64,000 nt of DNA from an uncultured Maribacter sp. (GTDB taxonomy: Bacteria > Bacteroidota > Bacteroidia > Flavobacteriales > Flavobacteriaceae), in the NCBI GenBank assembly GCA_947498505.1, contig CANMKG010000010.1, positions 44,552 to 108,551 of the forward strand. The letters are read 5' to 3'. This document shows, piece after piece, positions 33,892 to 42,804 of this stretch. Made by a program: the position numbers and the translations under genes. Every line of letters starts with the position of its first letter. Position 1 is the stretch's first letter. The notes below the pieces were generated by a model. It was given only the letters and a program-made list of their open reading frames with translations, was not told the DNA's origin and did not search any database.

Positions 33892-34695
33892 ATGAGAGAA
33901 ATTTTAAGAAGGGCAGTTACGGGAATTGTTTATGTTTTCCTTCTGCTGTCCGCAGTATTCTTGAATTCAGATGCTTTCGACTTTTTGTTTATGGTATTTG
34001 GATTAGCTTGCTTGTACGAATATAAAAGATTAGTACATCTCTCTGGTTACTATATCTTCATAGCTTATTTAGGACTCTGGTGGGCTTTTATTTATTTAAT
34101 TCACGACCAAATTATAATAAATGCGCTAATGTATATTACCCTAGCGGTTGATATTGCTTTGCTCGTTTATCTCTTTTCAAAAAAAGAACGTTTATTTAAC
34201 TACACCCAAAAGTTTATTATAGGATTGTTTTATGTTGGCGGAGGTTGTATTTTTTTAACAATGATTCCGTATAAGGATAACGATTTTGCAAAATTGTTAA
34301 TCATGGGAATCTTTGTTTTAGTATGGGTAAACGACTCTTTTGCCTATCTCGTGGGCAGAAGTTTTGGGCGCACAAAACTTTTTAAAGCAGTATCTCCAAA
34401 AAAAACTGTGGAAGGTGCCATAGGAGGTCTTATATTTGCACTCGTAGCGGCATACATAATTGGTAGGTTTGAACCAATTATTAGTCCAATACAATGGATG
34501 ATTTTAGCAATTGCAATAGTTATCATTGGAAATTTAGGAGATTTAATTGAATCAAAATTTAAAAGAGCTGCTGGTGTAAAAGATAGTGGAGCTATTCTAC
34601 CAGGTCATGGAGGAATGTTAGACCGTTTAGATAGCCTTATTTTTGCAGCGCCTTTTGCTTATTTAATACTTAACATTTTTACGCATGTTTCATAG
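33892..34695 (+). CDS. cdsA: Phosphatidate cytidylyltransferase
   Basis: A 267-residue enzyme with about seven membrane spans that makes CDP-diacylglycerol from phosphatidate and CTP. The C-terminal signature is complete: SKFKRAAGVKDSG followed by GAILPGHGGMLDRLDSL, matching the CDP-DAG synthase pattern with the conserved KR, KD, HGG and DRxD. SPKKTVEGAIGG before it is also typical. It overlaps psd by 11 bp, so the two proteins are translated together. Confidence 0.95.
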   Translation: MREILRRAVTGIVYVFLLLSAVFLNSDAFDFLFMVFGLACLYEYKRLVHLSGYYIFIAYLGLWWAFIYLIHDQIIINALMYITLAVDIALLVYLFSKKERLFNYTQKFIIGLFYVGGGCIFLTMIPYKDNDFAKLLIMGIFVLVWVNDSFAYLVGRSFGRTKLFKAVSPKKTVEGAIGGLIFALVAAYIIGRFEPIISPIQWMILAIAIVIIGNLGDLIESKFKRAAGVKDSGAILPGHGGMLDRLDSLIFAAPFAYLILNIFTHVS

Positions 34696-35362
34696 AGAGG
34701 GACAAAAAATTATTTTAATTACATTCTTTTTGGTCAGTGCAATGGTACTTTCCGCTCACTATTTTATTCCAATCCCTTGGCTAAAAATAGGCGTGCAGCT
34801 TCTAGGGTTAGTAGCTCTAATATTAGTGCTTCAATTTTTTAGAAATCCAAAACGCATTGCAGTAAAAAGTTTTGATGAAATTTTAGCTCCAGTAGACGGA
34901 AAAGTAGTCGTAATTGAAGAGGTAGAAGAAAACGAATATTTTAAAGGCAAAAGAAAGCAAGTTTCAATTTTTATGTCTCCGCTTAATGTACATGTCACAA
35001 GATACGCTGCAAGTGGTACCATAAAATATTCTAAATATCACCCCGGAAAGTATCTAGTAGCATGGCACCCAAAAGCCAGTGAAGAAAACGAACGTACAAC
35101 CGTAGTTATTAATACTCCTAAATTTGGAGACATTTTATATCGTCAAATCGCTGGAGCTGTTGCTCGACGTATAGTTAACTATGCCGAGAAAGGAGACACC
35201 GTACAACAAGGTGATGATGCTGGTTTTATAAAATTTGGGTCTAGAGTTGACTTATTCTTACCTTTAGACTGCGCCATTGCTGTTAAATTAGACCAAAAAG
35301 TAGTTGGTAACAAAACCTGTATTGCCACTTTTGTTGATGAAAAAGAAGAAACTTCATATTGA
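34685..35362 (+). CDS. psd: Phosphatidylserine decarboxylase family protein
   Basis: 225 residues, the short soluble-plus-two-span form (Psd type with N-terminal hydrophobic helices at residues 10-28 and 35-52). It is made as a proenzyme: the self-cleavage site is in GFIKFGSRVDLF, with Gly-Ser giving the pyruvoyl cofactor. SIFMSPLNVHVTRY and YHPGKYLVAWHPKASEENER are the expected catalytic histidine regions. It converts phosphatidylserine to phosphatidylethanolamine. It overlaps cdsA by 11 bp at the start and the acyl-CoA-binding gene by 26 bp at the end. Confidence 0.94.
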   Translation: MFHREGQKIILITFFLVSAMVLSAHYFIPIPWLKIGVQLLGLVALILVLQFFRNPKRIAVKSFDEILAPVDGKVVVIEEVEENEYFKGKRKQVSIFMSPLNVHVTRYAASGTIKYSKYHPGKYLVAWHPKASEENERTTVVINTPKFGDILYRQIAGAVARRIVNYAEKGDTVQQGDDAGFIKFGSRVDLFLPLDCAIAVKLDQKVVGNKTCIATFVDEKEETSY

Positions 35363-35606
35363 TTTTGAAAAAGCTGTTGAATATGTAAATTCATACCACC
35401 AGCCAATGCCCGCTGATCTTCTTTTAAAACTTTACGCTTACTACAAAATAGCAAACGAAAATTTTAATAATCCGGGTAGTAAAACTCCGTTAATAAATGC
35501 CTTTAAAGCTAACGCTTTAATACAAGCGCAAGATATTGGACGTGAAAAAGCCATGAAAGAATACATTAAACTAGTAAAACGAGAAGTAAAAAAACTCTCT
35601 TATTAG
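35337..35606 (+). CDS. Acyl-CoA-binding protein
   Basis: 89 residues from the ATG at 35337; an upstream frame opening at 35304 inside psd is rejected. The four-helix ACBP fold is indicated by HIDFEKAVEYVNSY, PADLLLKLYAYYKIANENF (ACBP LKLYALYKQA motif) and FKANALIQAQDIGREKAMKEYIKLV. The KW pair usual in ACBP is replaced by KAN. It binds long-chain acyl-CoA and may hand it to lipid-making enzymes. The 26 bp overlap with psd supports a shared transcript. Confidence 0.88.
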   Translation: MKKKKLHIDFEKAVEYVNSYHQPMPADLLLKLYAYYKIANENFNNPGSKTPLINAFKANALIQAQDIGREKAMKEYIKLVKREVKKLSY

Positions 35607-35608
35607 TT

Positions 35609-36205
35609 TTATTTCTTTGGTTTTTTAACCCCTGCAAAAATCTTCACTTTTAAGTTGTTTTCTTCAGGTGGTATTGGACACGAATAGTTTTTTGAATAAG
35701 CGCAATAAGGGTTGTAAGCTTTATTAAAATCAATAATTATAGTATCTCCTTCAGGTATTTCTACATCTATATACCTTCCTCCAATGTAAGATTCCTCTCC
35801 ATTAGTTAAATCCGTAAAAGGAAGAAATAAATGATTCTTATACTCTTCAATCTCTCTTAAACTATGACTTTGATATATGTTTAGCTTCATTTTTACCCCA
35901 TTAATTTCAAAATGCGCCTCTCCATACTTTTCATATGTTGGTAACCTAGTAGTAGATGTTTCCATTTTAAATGGTAAAGGGTTTATGGCTCTTACAAATT
36001 TTGCATTAACGATGTAAACACTATCAATGCTAAAAAAATCATGTCCTTTAAAACGTTTAGCTTTACTTTTTAATGGAGATTTCTCCGGATTCTTATAATC
36101 TGCATTTAATTCCTTTTGAAATTCTGCTGCGGATTGTTGGGTTTGTCCGTTTAGACAAAAACTTAAAAACAAAACTAAAACACCAATAACATACTGTTTA
36201 ATCAT
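35609..36205 (-). CDS. DUF1684 exported protein
   Basis: A 198-residue protein with a signal peptide of about 20 residues (VIGVLVLFLSFCLNGQ). It carries the strong DUF1684 end: GGRYIDVEIPEGDTIIIDFN, then KAYNPYCAYSKNYSCPIPPEENNLKVKI. The cysteines in NPYCAY and SCP are conserved in the family and may form a disulfide or bind metal. The function is unknown. It is convergent with the acyl-CoA-binding gene, 2 bp away. Confidence 0.85.
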   Translation of the reverse strand: MIKQYVIGVLVLFLSFCLNGQTQQSAAEFQKELNADYKNPEKSPLKSKAKRFKGHDFFSIDSVYIVNAKFVRAINPLPFKMETSTTRLPTYEKYGEAHFEINGVKMKLNIYQSHSLREIEEYKNHLFLPFTDLTNGEESYIGGRYIDVEIPEGDTIIIDFNKAYNPYCAYSKNYSCPIPPEENNLKVKIFAGVKKPKK

Positions 36206-36244
36206 AATTTGGTTACGTTCTTATTGGTAATAAATATACCTATT

Positions 36245-36652
36245 TTAAACCACGCTTTGCCAAATAATACTTTCAATTAGCCATTTATTTGTATCCTTTG
36301 TAAGTAAAACATAATCACAACCCCATTTATTAGAAACCCACTCTGCCTCCACTTTAACTATGGCGATTTTATCTTGTAAGTCCAATAATTCAACTTGAAT
36401 ATCAGTATCGGGCATTTGTTTCTTTACGTTAAAAATAGCGCACCAATCTTTTATCTCCTTAAAGTTATGCATAGCTTTATCCATCCATTTATCTTCTTCA
36501 AAGTCATAAAAGTATCCTAGTTTAGTACATTGAGGTGAAAAATTAGTATCCACTAATTCTGTATCAACTTCCTTAAAAGCTTTTACATAATTTTTGGCAA
36601 CAGCAATTACCGTTTTTTCTTCAGTGCTTGGTTTTGTAAGTGTGTGTGTCAT
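36245..36652 (-). CDS. NTF2-like / lumazine-binding-like protein
   Basis: 135 residues from the ATG at 36652; the longer frame to 36826 adds a Lys/Asn-rich stretch without family character and is rejected. The sequence VIAVAKNYVKAFKEVDTELVD followed by CTKLGYFY and WLIESIIWQ at the end is the NTF2-like cone fold, close to the putative lumazine-binding family (Lumazine_bd_2) common in this phylum. The binding partner is not known. It is upstream of and divergent from cydA, and the two share a 209 bp gap. Confidence 0.78.
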   Translation of the reverse strand: MTHTLTKPSTEEKTVIAVAKNYVKAFKEVDTELVDTNFSPQCTKLGYFYDFEEDKWMDKAMHNFKEIKDWCAIFNVKKQMPDTDIQVELLDLQDKIAIVKVEAEWVSNKWGCDYVLLTKDTNKWLIESIIWQSVV

Positions 36653-36861
36653 AATTAATATATTTTCTACAAAAGTCACAATGGACAATGACAAAGATGT
36701 GTCATGGGTATAATTTTTTTTGCTCAATATCTTATCATTGAGGTCCTTAAAAATCTTGTATAAAACCACACAATTATTCTCAAAATCAATGGCTGTTTTA
36801 ACAACGTAATTCATAAAAAAAAGCACATTAAAACGTACCTTTGTAGAAACAAAAAAGCACT
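36653..36861. promoter_or_regulatory. Divergent promoter region with cydA -7 box
   Basis: The gap between the NTF2-like gene and cydA contains TACCTTTG at 36836-36843, a perfect TAnnTTTG for cydA, with a start near 36848 and a leader of about 14 bases. No FNR-like or other operator palindrome was seen. The minus-strand promoter was not found. Confidence 0.5.
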
Positions 36862-38193
36862 ATGGAAGACATGCTTTTCTACGATAGATTGCAATTTGCA
36901 TTTACTATCACTTTCCACTACATATTTCCCCAACTCACTATGGGTTTATCGTTACTTATAGTATTCTTTAAATGGAAATTTTTACGCTCTAAAATTGAAA
37001 AATATAATGATGCGGCTAAGTTTTTCATGAAAATTTTTGCAATCAACTTTACTATGGGTGTAGTAACAGGAATTCCAATGGAATTTCAGTTTGGAACCAA
37101 TTGGGCTAAGTTTTCTGAACTTACAGGAAGTATTATTGGACAAACCTTGGCCATGGAAGGCTTATTCTCCTTTTTTCTAGAGTCTTCGTTTTTAGCACTG
37201 TTTATTTTCGGCGAAAAACTTATGGGGCAAAAACTTCATTTTTTAACGGGTTTTCTGGTATTTTTAGGCTCGTGGGCAAGTGGATATTTTATTCTTGCCA
37301 CAAATGCCTGGATGCAGCATCCCGTTGGCTATGAGATACTGGACAATGGTAAATTTGTGTTAGAAAATTTTTCAGCCCTTTTTACAAACCCTTGGTTGCT
37401 TCCTGCATTTCTTCATAACCAAATGGCATCGTTAGTAACATCATCTTTTGTTGTTGCAAGTATTGGTGCTTTTTACATACTTAGAGAGAAAAATCTAGAA
37501 CACGGTAAATTGTTTTTAAAAACAGGGATAATCTTCGGATTAGTGGCTAGTTTACTTGTTGCTTTTCCAACAGGAGATTGGAATGCCAAAAACGTAGCCA
37601 AATATCAACCCGCCTCTTTTGCTGCCATGGAGGGTATTTTTGAAACCGAGGAAGCTGGTGCCGAAATTGTACTTATTGGCCAACCTAATATGCTAGAAAA
37701 AAAGCTTGATAACAAAATTGCCGTACCAAATATCCTAAGTTTTTTAACCTATCAGGAATGGGACAGACAAATTCCGGGTATGGATCAGTTTAAAAAAGAA
37801 GAACTCCCAGATAATGTTCCGGCCCTTTACTATTCTTATCACATTATGGTTGGATTAGGGACCATTTTTATTGGTATTATGGCATTTGCCGTTTTCTTTT
37901 TATGGCGTAAAAAACTGTTTAAGATAAAACCATTGCTTTGGACAATAATGGTACTTGCACCTTTTCCATATATTGCAAATATAACCGGGTGGTATGTTGC
38001 TGAATTGGGCAGACAACCTTATTTGGTATATGGATTATTGCGTACTACAGAAGGTATTTCACCAACTGTGTCTTCGGGCAACACCTTGTTTACTCTTCTT
38101 GGTTTTGTTGGTTTATATTTAATATTAGGCTTGTTATTTTTAATATTAGTTGGTAAAACGGTTCATGAAGGTCCAACCCCTAAACATCATTAA
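36862..38193 (+). CDS. cydA: Cytochrome bd ubiquinol oxidase subunit I
   Basis: A 443-residue multi-span membrane protein, the quinol-oxidising subunit of the bd terminal oxidase. The sequence opens with RLQFAFTITFHYIFPQLTMG (His of haem b595), later contains GVVTGIPMEFQFGTNW, EGLFSFFLESSFLALF with the glutamate near haem d, and GWYVAELGRQPYLVYGLL near residue 375. It has the short Q-loop form. It is 2 bp before cydB. The high-affinity oxidase helps at low oxygen. Confidence 0.96.
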   Translation: MEDMLFYDRLQFAFTITFHYIFPQLTMGLSLLIVFFKWKFLRSKIEKYNDAAKFFMKIFAINFTMGVVTGIPMEFQFGTNWAKFSELTGSIIGQTLAMEGLFSFFLESSFLALFIFGEKLMGQKLHFLTGFLVFLGSWASGYFILATNAWMQHPVGYEILDNGKFVLENFSALFTNPWLLPAFLHNQMASLVTSSFVVASIGAFYILREKNLEHGKLFLKTGIIFGLVASLLVAFPTGDWNAKNVAKYQPASFAAMEGIFETEEAGAEIVLIGQPNMLEKKLDNKIAVPNILSFLTYQEWDRQIPGMDQFKKEELPDNVPALYYSYHIMVGLGTIFIGIMAFAVFFLWRKKLFKIKPLLWTIMVLAPFPYIANITGWYVAELGRQPYLVYGLLRTTEGISPTVSSGNTLFTLLGFVGLYLILGLLFLILVGKTVHEGPTPKHH

Positions 38194-38195
38194 AC

Positions 38196-39269
38196 ATGGA
38201 GATATTTTGGTACATCGCAATAGCAGTAGTTTTAGCCATGTTTTTTGTTTTAGATGGATATGACTTTGGAGCTGGAATAATTCACCTTTTTTGCGCTAAA
38301 AAAGAAAAAGATAAAGAAGTAATTACAAAATCTGCTGGACTTTTTTGGGATTCTAATGAGGTATGGTTAGTTGCAGCCGGCGGAATGCTATTTATGGCTT
38401 TCCCAACTTTTTACGCATCAGCATTTAGTGGTTTTTACCTGCCGTTAATTATTGTTTTATGGCTGATTATTTTTAGAGCCATTGGATTAGAATTACGTGG
38501 GCAATTTAAATACCAAATGTGGAAAGATATTTGGGATAAATCGTTTGGAATATCAAGTTTACTATTGGCACTGTTTTTTGGTATAGGACTCGGTAATTTG
38601 GTTCGTGGTGTAAATTTAGGTGGTGTTATTGATGGAACTTCAACCTACGAAGGCCATTTCTTTTTTCTACCCCTCTGGGATAGTAGTTTTAGTCCCTTAA
38701 GTGATACGCCAGGTGTAATAGACTGGTTTACTATAATCATTGGCTTAATAGCAGTGGTAACACTTGCCATACATGGTGCCAATTGGATTATCTTAAAAAC
38801 CAATACCAGTATTAATCAAAAACTAAAAGCCCTTGTTTTTAGACTAAATATTGCACTAATGGCACTTACAATTTTATCGCTTGTGGTATGGCAGTCTATT
38901 AATCCAAACTGCTTTGACAATTTTGGCAAAAACCCCATTTTATTATTTTTCCCATTACTCTATATTGCTGCTCTAGCGGGACTCTTTTTTACCAAAAAAC
39001 TAAAGAAAGAGGTATATGCTTTTGGACTATCAACCTTGTTAATATTAGGCGGAATAACCTCAACGCTTGCCTCGTTATTTCCAGTGCTATTACCTTCAAA
39101 AAATTCGATTAACCCAGACCTTACCATTTATAACATGGCTGCGGACAGCTATGGACTATCCGTTGCGTTATCTTGGGGAATTTTAGGATTCATTTTAGTG
39201 GTAGTTTATGGCATTATTCAAAAAAGACTAAGAGCCGGGAAGATTGATGATATGGAATACGGGCACTAA
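38196..39269 (+). CDS. cydB: Cytochrome bd ubiquinol oxidase subunit II
   Basis: A 357-residue partner of CydA with about eight membrane spans. It begins MEIFWYIAIAVVLAMFFVLDGYDFGAG (VLDGYDFG is the subunit II signature), with FWDSNEVWLVAAGG and LYIAALAGLFFTKK later. It starts 2 bp after cydA and is followed 6 bp later by a small membrane protein. The pair is complete and intact. Confidence 0.96.
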   Translation: MEIFWYIAIAVVLAMFFVLDGYDFGAGIIHLFCAKKEKDKEVITKSAGLFWDSNEVWLVAAGGMLFMAFPTFYASAFSGFYLPLIIVLWLIIFRAIGLELRGQFKYQMWKDIWDKSFGISSLLLALFFGIGLGNLVRGVNLGGVIDGTSTYEGHFFFLPLWDSSFSPLSDTPGVIDWFTIIIGLIAVVTLAIHGANWIILKTNTSINQKLKALVFRLNIALMALTILSLVVWQSINPNCFDNFGKNPILLFFPLLYIAALAGLFFTKKLKKEVYAFGLSTLLILGGITSTLASLFPVLLPSKNSINPDLTIYNMAADSYGLSVALSWGILGFILVVVYGIIQKRLRAGKIDDMEYGH

Positions 39270-39275
39270 AAAATT

Positions 39276-39536
39276 ATGACAGCTACCTTACTAATTTTAG
39301 TATATATAGTTTTAGGCATTATAGGTGCAAACATTACGCTTTTTAAACTTAAAACTTACTCCTTTGGGTTAGTTGGCAACTGCATTATAGGTGTTTTTAC
39401 CAGCATTTTATGTCTTAAAAGTGTTGGAAGGTTCATTACAAATCCCTGGATACTTGCTACTGGCAGTTTTATAGCGGGAGCAGTTGGTGTGTTACTTTTT
39501 AAAAAGCTTATAAATAAACTTTCCAAAGAAAGTTAA
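39276..39536 (+). CDS. Small membrane protein after cydB
   Basis: 86 residues with two or three spans (TATLLILVYIVLGIIGANIT, SFGLVGNCIIGVFTSILCL, ILATGSFIAGAVGVLLF) and a short basic tail. It begins 6 bp after cydB, so it is probably made together with the oxidase. It does not look like the CydX peptide, which is about half as long with a single span. An accessory role in the oxidase is only inferred from position. Confidence 0.65.
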   Translation: MTATLLILVYIVLGIIGANITLFKLKTYSFGLVGNCIIGVFTSILCLKSVGRFITNPWILATGSFIAGAVGVLLFKKLINKLSKES

Positions 39537-39651
39537 TTCTAAAATCAGTTTCATAAACTAAAAAAAGGATTAAAAATATTTTATTTTTAGCCTATACTTG
39601 TACTCTTAAAAATTGTAGTACCACTTTACGAAACATATAATTTTATAAACG

Positions 39652-40344
39652 ATGAAAAAATATTTGCTTTTAGCTGTTCTAGCAACACTCTCAATGGTTA
39701 CTGTTACCGCGCAAGAAAACGATAATAAAACGGGGGCTTGGTACATGTACTTTTTTAATACAACATTTAAAGAAAGTGTTTGGGGTGTTCAAGGTGATAT
39801 TCAATACCGTAACTGGAATTTAGGCGGCGATTTGGAGCAATTATTATTGCGAGGTGGTGTTACGTATTCTCCAAAAGATGCCAATATAAAGCTAACTCTT
39901 GGTTATGGCCATATAACCTCTGGCGCCTATGGTGATGACTCTTCCACTTCTGCGGAAAGCAGAATATACCAAGAAGCTATTTTTCCTTCAAAAATAGGCC
40001 AACGTATTTTCATAAACCACCGCTTTAGGTATGAGCAACGTTTTGTAGACAACCAAGATTTTAGAACACGTTACCGCTATAATCTTTTTGTAAACGTACC
40101 TTTTAATAGTACAACCATTACCGAAAAAACCGTGTACCTAGCTTTGTACAACGAGCTTTTTATTAACGGACAAAAAGATATTGGTGATGGTCGTAGTGTA
40201 GAAACTTTTGACCGTAACCGTTTGTACGGAGCCATTGGTTATGTATTAAAAAAAGGGCTTAAAATGCAACTAGGTATCATGCGACAAACCACCAACGCTA
40301 AAAGCAAAAACCAATTACAACTAAGTGTTCACCATAATTTTTGA
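39652..40344 (+). CDS. DUF2490 outer-membrane beta-barrel protein
   Basis: A 230-residue protein with signal peptide MKKYLLLAVLATLSMVTVTAQ. The mature part is a series of amphipathic strands of the DUF2490 type: TGAWYMYFFNTTFKES, GVQGDIQYRNWNLGGD, RFRYEQRFVDNQDFRTRYRY and the end LQLSVHHNF, with a C-terminal phenylalanine as in outer-membrane barrels. It probably folds into the outer membrane. Its substrate is unknown. It stands 115 bp after the bd oxidase block with its own promoter presumably in that gap. Confidence 0.85.
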   Translation: MKKYLLLAVLATLSMVTVTAQENDNKTGAWYMYFFNTTFKESVWGVQGDIQYRNWNLGGDLEQLLLRGGVTYSPKDANIKLTLGYGHITSGAYGDDSSTSAESRIYQEAIFPSKIGQRIFINHRFRYEQRFVDNQDFRTRYRYNLFVNVPFNSTTITEKTVYLALYNELFINGQKDIGDGRSVETFDRNRLYGAIGYVLKKGLKMQLGIMRQTTNAKSKNQLQLSVHHNF

Positions 40345-40491
40345 TACTAGTTCTCCAACAGAAAAACACCACAACTTACTGATAACTAGATAATTTAAAC
40401 TATTTAGTGCGAAAATTTCCGCTGTATTTGTAGTAAATAAACTATATTGGCTATTTAAACCAAATACCAAGCTTTTACATTGTTAACCAAA

Positions 40492-40734
40492 ATGTCCCCC
40501 AGTAAGTACAAAACGTATAGCACAGAGGAGCTAAGACAAAAAAAATTGCAGCTAAAAATGGCAGTTAAAATGTTTGCAAGCGCATTAATTATAATATCCG
40601 TTGTTATAATTTATATGACAATTACAACAGGGTTTACGCCACTAATAGTTATGCCTTTTGTATTGTTACCTATTTTAGTTTTAAATACAAGAAACTTATC
40701 AGAGGTTATAAAAGAAATTAACCTCCGAAGTTAA
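40492..40734 (+). CDS. Small two-span membrane protein
   Basis: 80 residues from the ATG at 40492 (a TTG at 40480 is less likely). The N-terminus MSPSKYKTYSTEELRQKKLQ is charged and helical, then two spans at about residues 28-46 (MFASALIIISVVIIYMT) and 52-68 (PLIVMPFVLLPILVL) and a short tail follow. I know no function for it. Its 135 bp upstream gap holds nothing that I recognise. Confidence 0.6.
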   Translation: MSPSKYKTYSTEELRQKKLQLKMAVKMFASALIIISVVIIYMTITTGFTPLIVMPFVLLPILVLNTRNLSEVIKEINLRS

Positions 40735-40777
40735 ACACTCCTATTTTAGGAAAATGTTATAAAAGCACTTAGTATAT

Positions 40778-41119
40778 ATGAAAATTGCACACCCACTTCT
40801 TTTATTATTTTTAAGTCTGCTTTCATGCGATGATGATAATGAAAAAGACCCTATACCATGTATTGATGAAAAAATAACGGAGTTACAGACCAAAGAAGTT
40901 CAAAATCCGCCTGCTGAAGTTTGGAAATGGGAAGCAGACGATAGCGTTTACTACTATATTACATCTGATTGTTGTGATCAATTTAATTATTTATATGATG
41001 AAAATTGCGTTGTAATATGTGCTCCTGATGGTGGTTTCACCGGAAATGGTGATAGAAAATGCCCTACTTTTAACGGCGACATTACGAAAACACTTATTTG
41101 GAAAGACGATAGAAAATAG
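40778..41119 (+). CDS. Cysteine-rich lipoprotein, DUF6970-like
   Basis: 113 residues with lipoprotein signal MKIAHPLLLLFLSLLSC (Cys17), followed by acidic DDDNEKD. The mature part has eight or so cysteines or aromatic residues in YYYITSDCCDQFNYLYDENC, VVICAPDGGFTGNGDRKCP, which resemble a small surface-protein family that I recall as DUF6970. Calcium or metal binding is possible from the acidic loops but unproven. It is 43 bp after the two-span gene. Confidence 0.7.
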   Translation: MKIAHPLLLLFLSLLSCDDDNEKDPIPCIDEKITELQTKEVQNPPAEVWKWEADDSVYYYITSDCCDQFNYLYDENCVVICAPDGGFTGNGDRKCPTFNGDITKTLIWKDDRK

Positions 41120-41218
41120 CGCTATCACCATAGTTTTCGACACTTCGATACTAAACTCTAAATTAATTTGTTAGTTTAAGTAGGTTTCTACAACTAAAAC
41201 GTCATAAAAAGTAAGCTC

Positions 41219-42061
41219 ATGAAAAATTGTATTAAAATTTTAGTCTTGTTTATAAGTGTCTCTGCATTTTCACAGAGCCCATGGACTCAAGAGAAAAGTA
41301 ATTTTTACACACAACTATCATATACTACAATATCAAATTATAGCTCCTTATTCGGAGACCCAGATTATAAGGTTCCCGGGAAAATATCGGATAATTCAAT
41401 TCTGTTTTATGGGGAATACGGTTTGTCAAACAAAACCAGTTTATTAGTAAAAGTCCCTTTAAAATTAATCTCAAACAACGATTTTGAAGACCCAAGAGTT
41501 GATTGTGCTGGGGACTGTTCTGAGGATTTTAGCGAAACCGCATTGGGGAATATAGAACTTGGAGTAAAACATAACTTTTATAAAAAAGATTGGATTATTT
41601 CTGGGCAATTTTCTATTGAAGCAAATACAGGGTCTTATGATGAAGTTTCCGGAATACGTACAGGTTATGATGCTTTTACTTTTACTCCTCTCTTTCTACT
41701 AGGTAGAGGTTTCGGAAAATCTTATTTTCAAAGTTTTATTGGTGCTGATCTTAGAACTAATGATTACAGCTCTAATTTTAAAGTAGGTGGAGAATTCGGA
41801 TACAAAATTGTTAAACGCATTTGGCTAGTCGCTTATGTTGATGTTGTAAAATCTCTTGAAAACGGAAACATTGTATTACCAGCAGAAAACGCGTTCACTG
41901 GATTATATGTAAACGATCAAGAATATGGTGCGTATGGATTAAAAGGTATAGGAGAAATCACCGATAAATTTGGAATAACAGTGAGTTTTGGTAATGCTTT
42001 TTTTGGGAACAATGTAGCAAAGCGAACGGCTTTAAATGGTGGAATTTACCATAAGTTCTAA
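41219..42061 (+). CDS. Outer-membrane beta-barrel protein
   Basis: 280 residues with signal peptide MKNCIKILVLFISVSAFSQ. Repeated amphipathic strands (FYTQLSYTTISNYSSLFGD, LFYGEYGLSNKTSLLVKVP, IELGVKHNFYKKDWIISG) and an end in GGIYHKF with the aromatic last residue support a barrel. It resembles the DUF3187/alpha-like transport barrels in general pattern only. A cysteine pair VDCAGDCSED lies in an external-looking loop. The gene is followed by the strong terminator at 42141-42173. Confidence 0.75.
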   Translation: MKNCIKILVLFISVSAFSQSPWTQEKSNFYTQLSYTTISNYSSLFGDPDYKVPGKISDNSILFYGEYGLSNKTSLLVKVPLKLISNNDFEDPRVDCAGDCSEDFSETALGNIELGVKHNFYKKDWIISGQFSIEANTGSYDEVSGIRTGYDAFTFTPLFLLGRGFGKSYFQSFIGADLRTNDYSSNFKVGGEFGYKIVKRIWLVAYVDVVKSLENGNIVLPAENAFTGLYVNDQEYGAYGLKGIGEITDKFGITVSFGNAFFGNNVAKRTALNGGIYHKF

Positions 42062-42140
42062 ACCTACATTTGTCTTATTTTTGAGGAAATACTTAGATAA
42101 AAAGGACAACATAAAGTAGTCCTTAAACAAGAATTATAAA

Positions 42141-42173
42141 AAAAAGAGCTAAACAATGTTTAGCTCTTTTTTT
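42141..42173. terminator. Bidirectional terminator
   Basis: AGAGCTAAAC pairs perfectly with GTTTAGCTCT around an AAT loop, with A's on the left and T's on the right. It lies between the convergent barrel gene (stop 42061) and the FAH-family gene (stop 42176) and can stop transcription from both sides. Confidence 0.92.
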
Positions 42174-42175
42174 AT

Positions 42176-42790
42176 TTATTTTACCTGAGTGCTAAACATT
42201 TGTTTTCCTTCCAAATAACCAACCATTAGGTCTCCAGAATTTACCTTGTTTGCCCCTGTAGCAGGTGTTCCAGATAATATAACATCACCAGGACTTAAAG
42301 TCATAGACCTTGTAACATAAACAATTAACTCTGCTAAAGTAGTAATCATTAAACTACTATTTCCTTTTTGTGTTTCTTCACCATTTACCGTCATTGAAAA
42401 ATTAATATTCGTCACATCAGGAAACTGAGCAATAGGTAAAAACTCAGAAATTGGCGTTGCTCCATCAAAACCTTTTGCTAACGCCCATGGCCCTTTTCCG
42501 TTTTCTCTACTTTGCTTTAAAACGTCAACAGCTGTTAAATCATTAGATAAAGCAATTGCATCAATACAATCTAATGCATTTTCTAAAGTAGCATTCTTGC
42601 ACGTTTTTCCAACACGGAATGCCAACTCAACCTCGTACCAAACATTATCGGAAAAAGATGGTAACTCTAAATCTTTATCATTTTGAAGTAATGATGTTTC
42701 TGGTTTTGTAAAAATTAAAGGCACAACCTCACCTTTTGGCTTTTCACTTAAGTTATTTACATAGTTTTTTCCTATCCCTATTATTTTCAT
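42176..42790 (-). CDS. Fumarylacetoacetate hydrolase-family protein
   Basis: A 204-residue hydrolase or isomerase of the FAH fold, which uses a Mg2+ site to split or tautomerise dicarbonyl compounds. The metal ligands are in WYEVELAFRVGK (glutamate pair near residues 53-55) and SNDLTAVDVLKQS; GPWALAKGFDGATPIS and SGTPATGANKV (glycine-rich end) are typical. The short length fits the oxaloacetate tautomerase or acylpyruvase type; which is not decided. It lies 14 bp after valS, possibly in its transcript. Confidence 0.9.
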   Translation of the reverse strand: MKIIGIGKNYVNNLSEKPKGEVVPLIFTKPETSLLQNDKDLELPSFSDNVWYEVELAFRVGKTCKNATLENALDCIDAIALSNDLTAVDVLKQSRENGKGPWALAKGFDGATPISEFLPIAQFPDVTNINFSMTVNGEETQKGNSSLMITTLAELIVYVTRSMTLSPGDVILSGTPATGANKVNSGDLMVGYLEGKQMFSTQVK

Positions 42791-42804
42791 TCTATAATTT
42801 TAAT

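Noticed and set aside
36653..36826. Longer N-terminus of the NTF2-like protein
   Set aside because: Extra 58 residues are unlike the family and would use the divergent intergenic region of cydA.
42141..42173. Small RNA gene
   Set aside because: The hairpin is fully explained as a bidirectional terminator between convergent genes.
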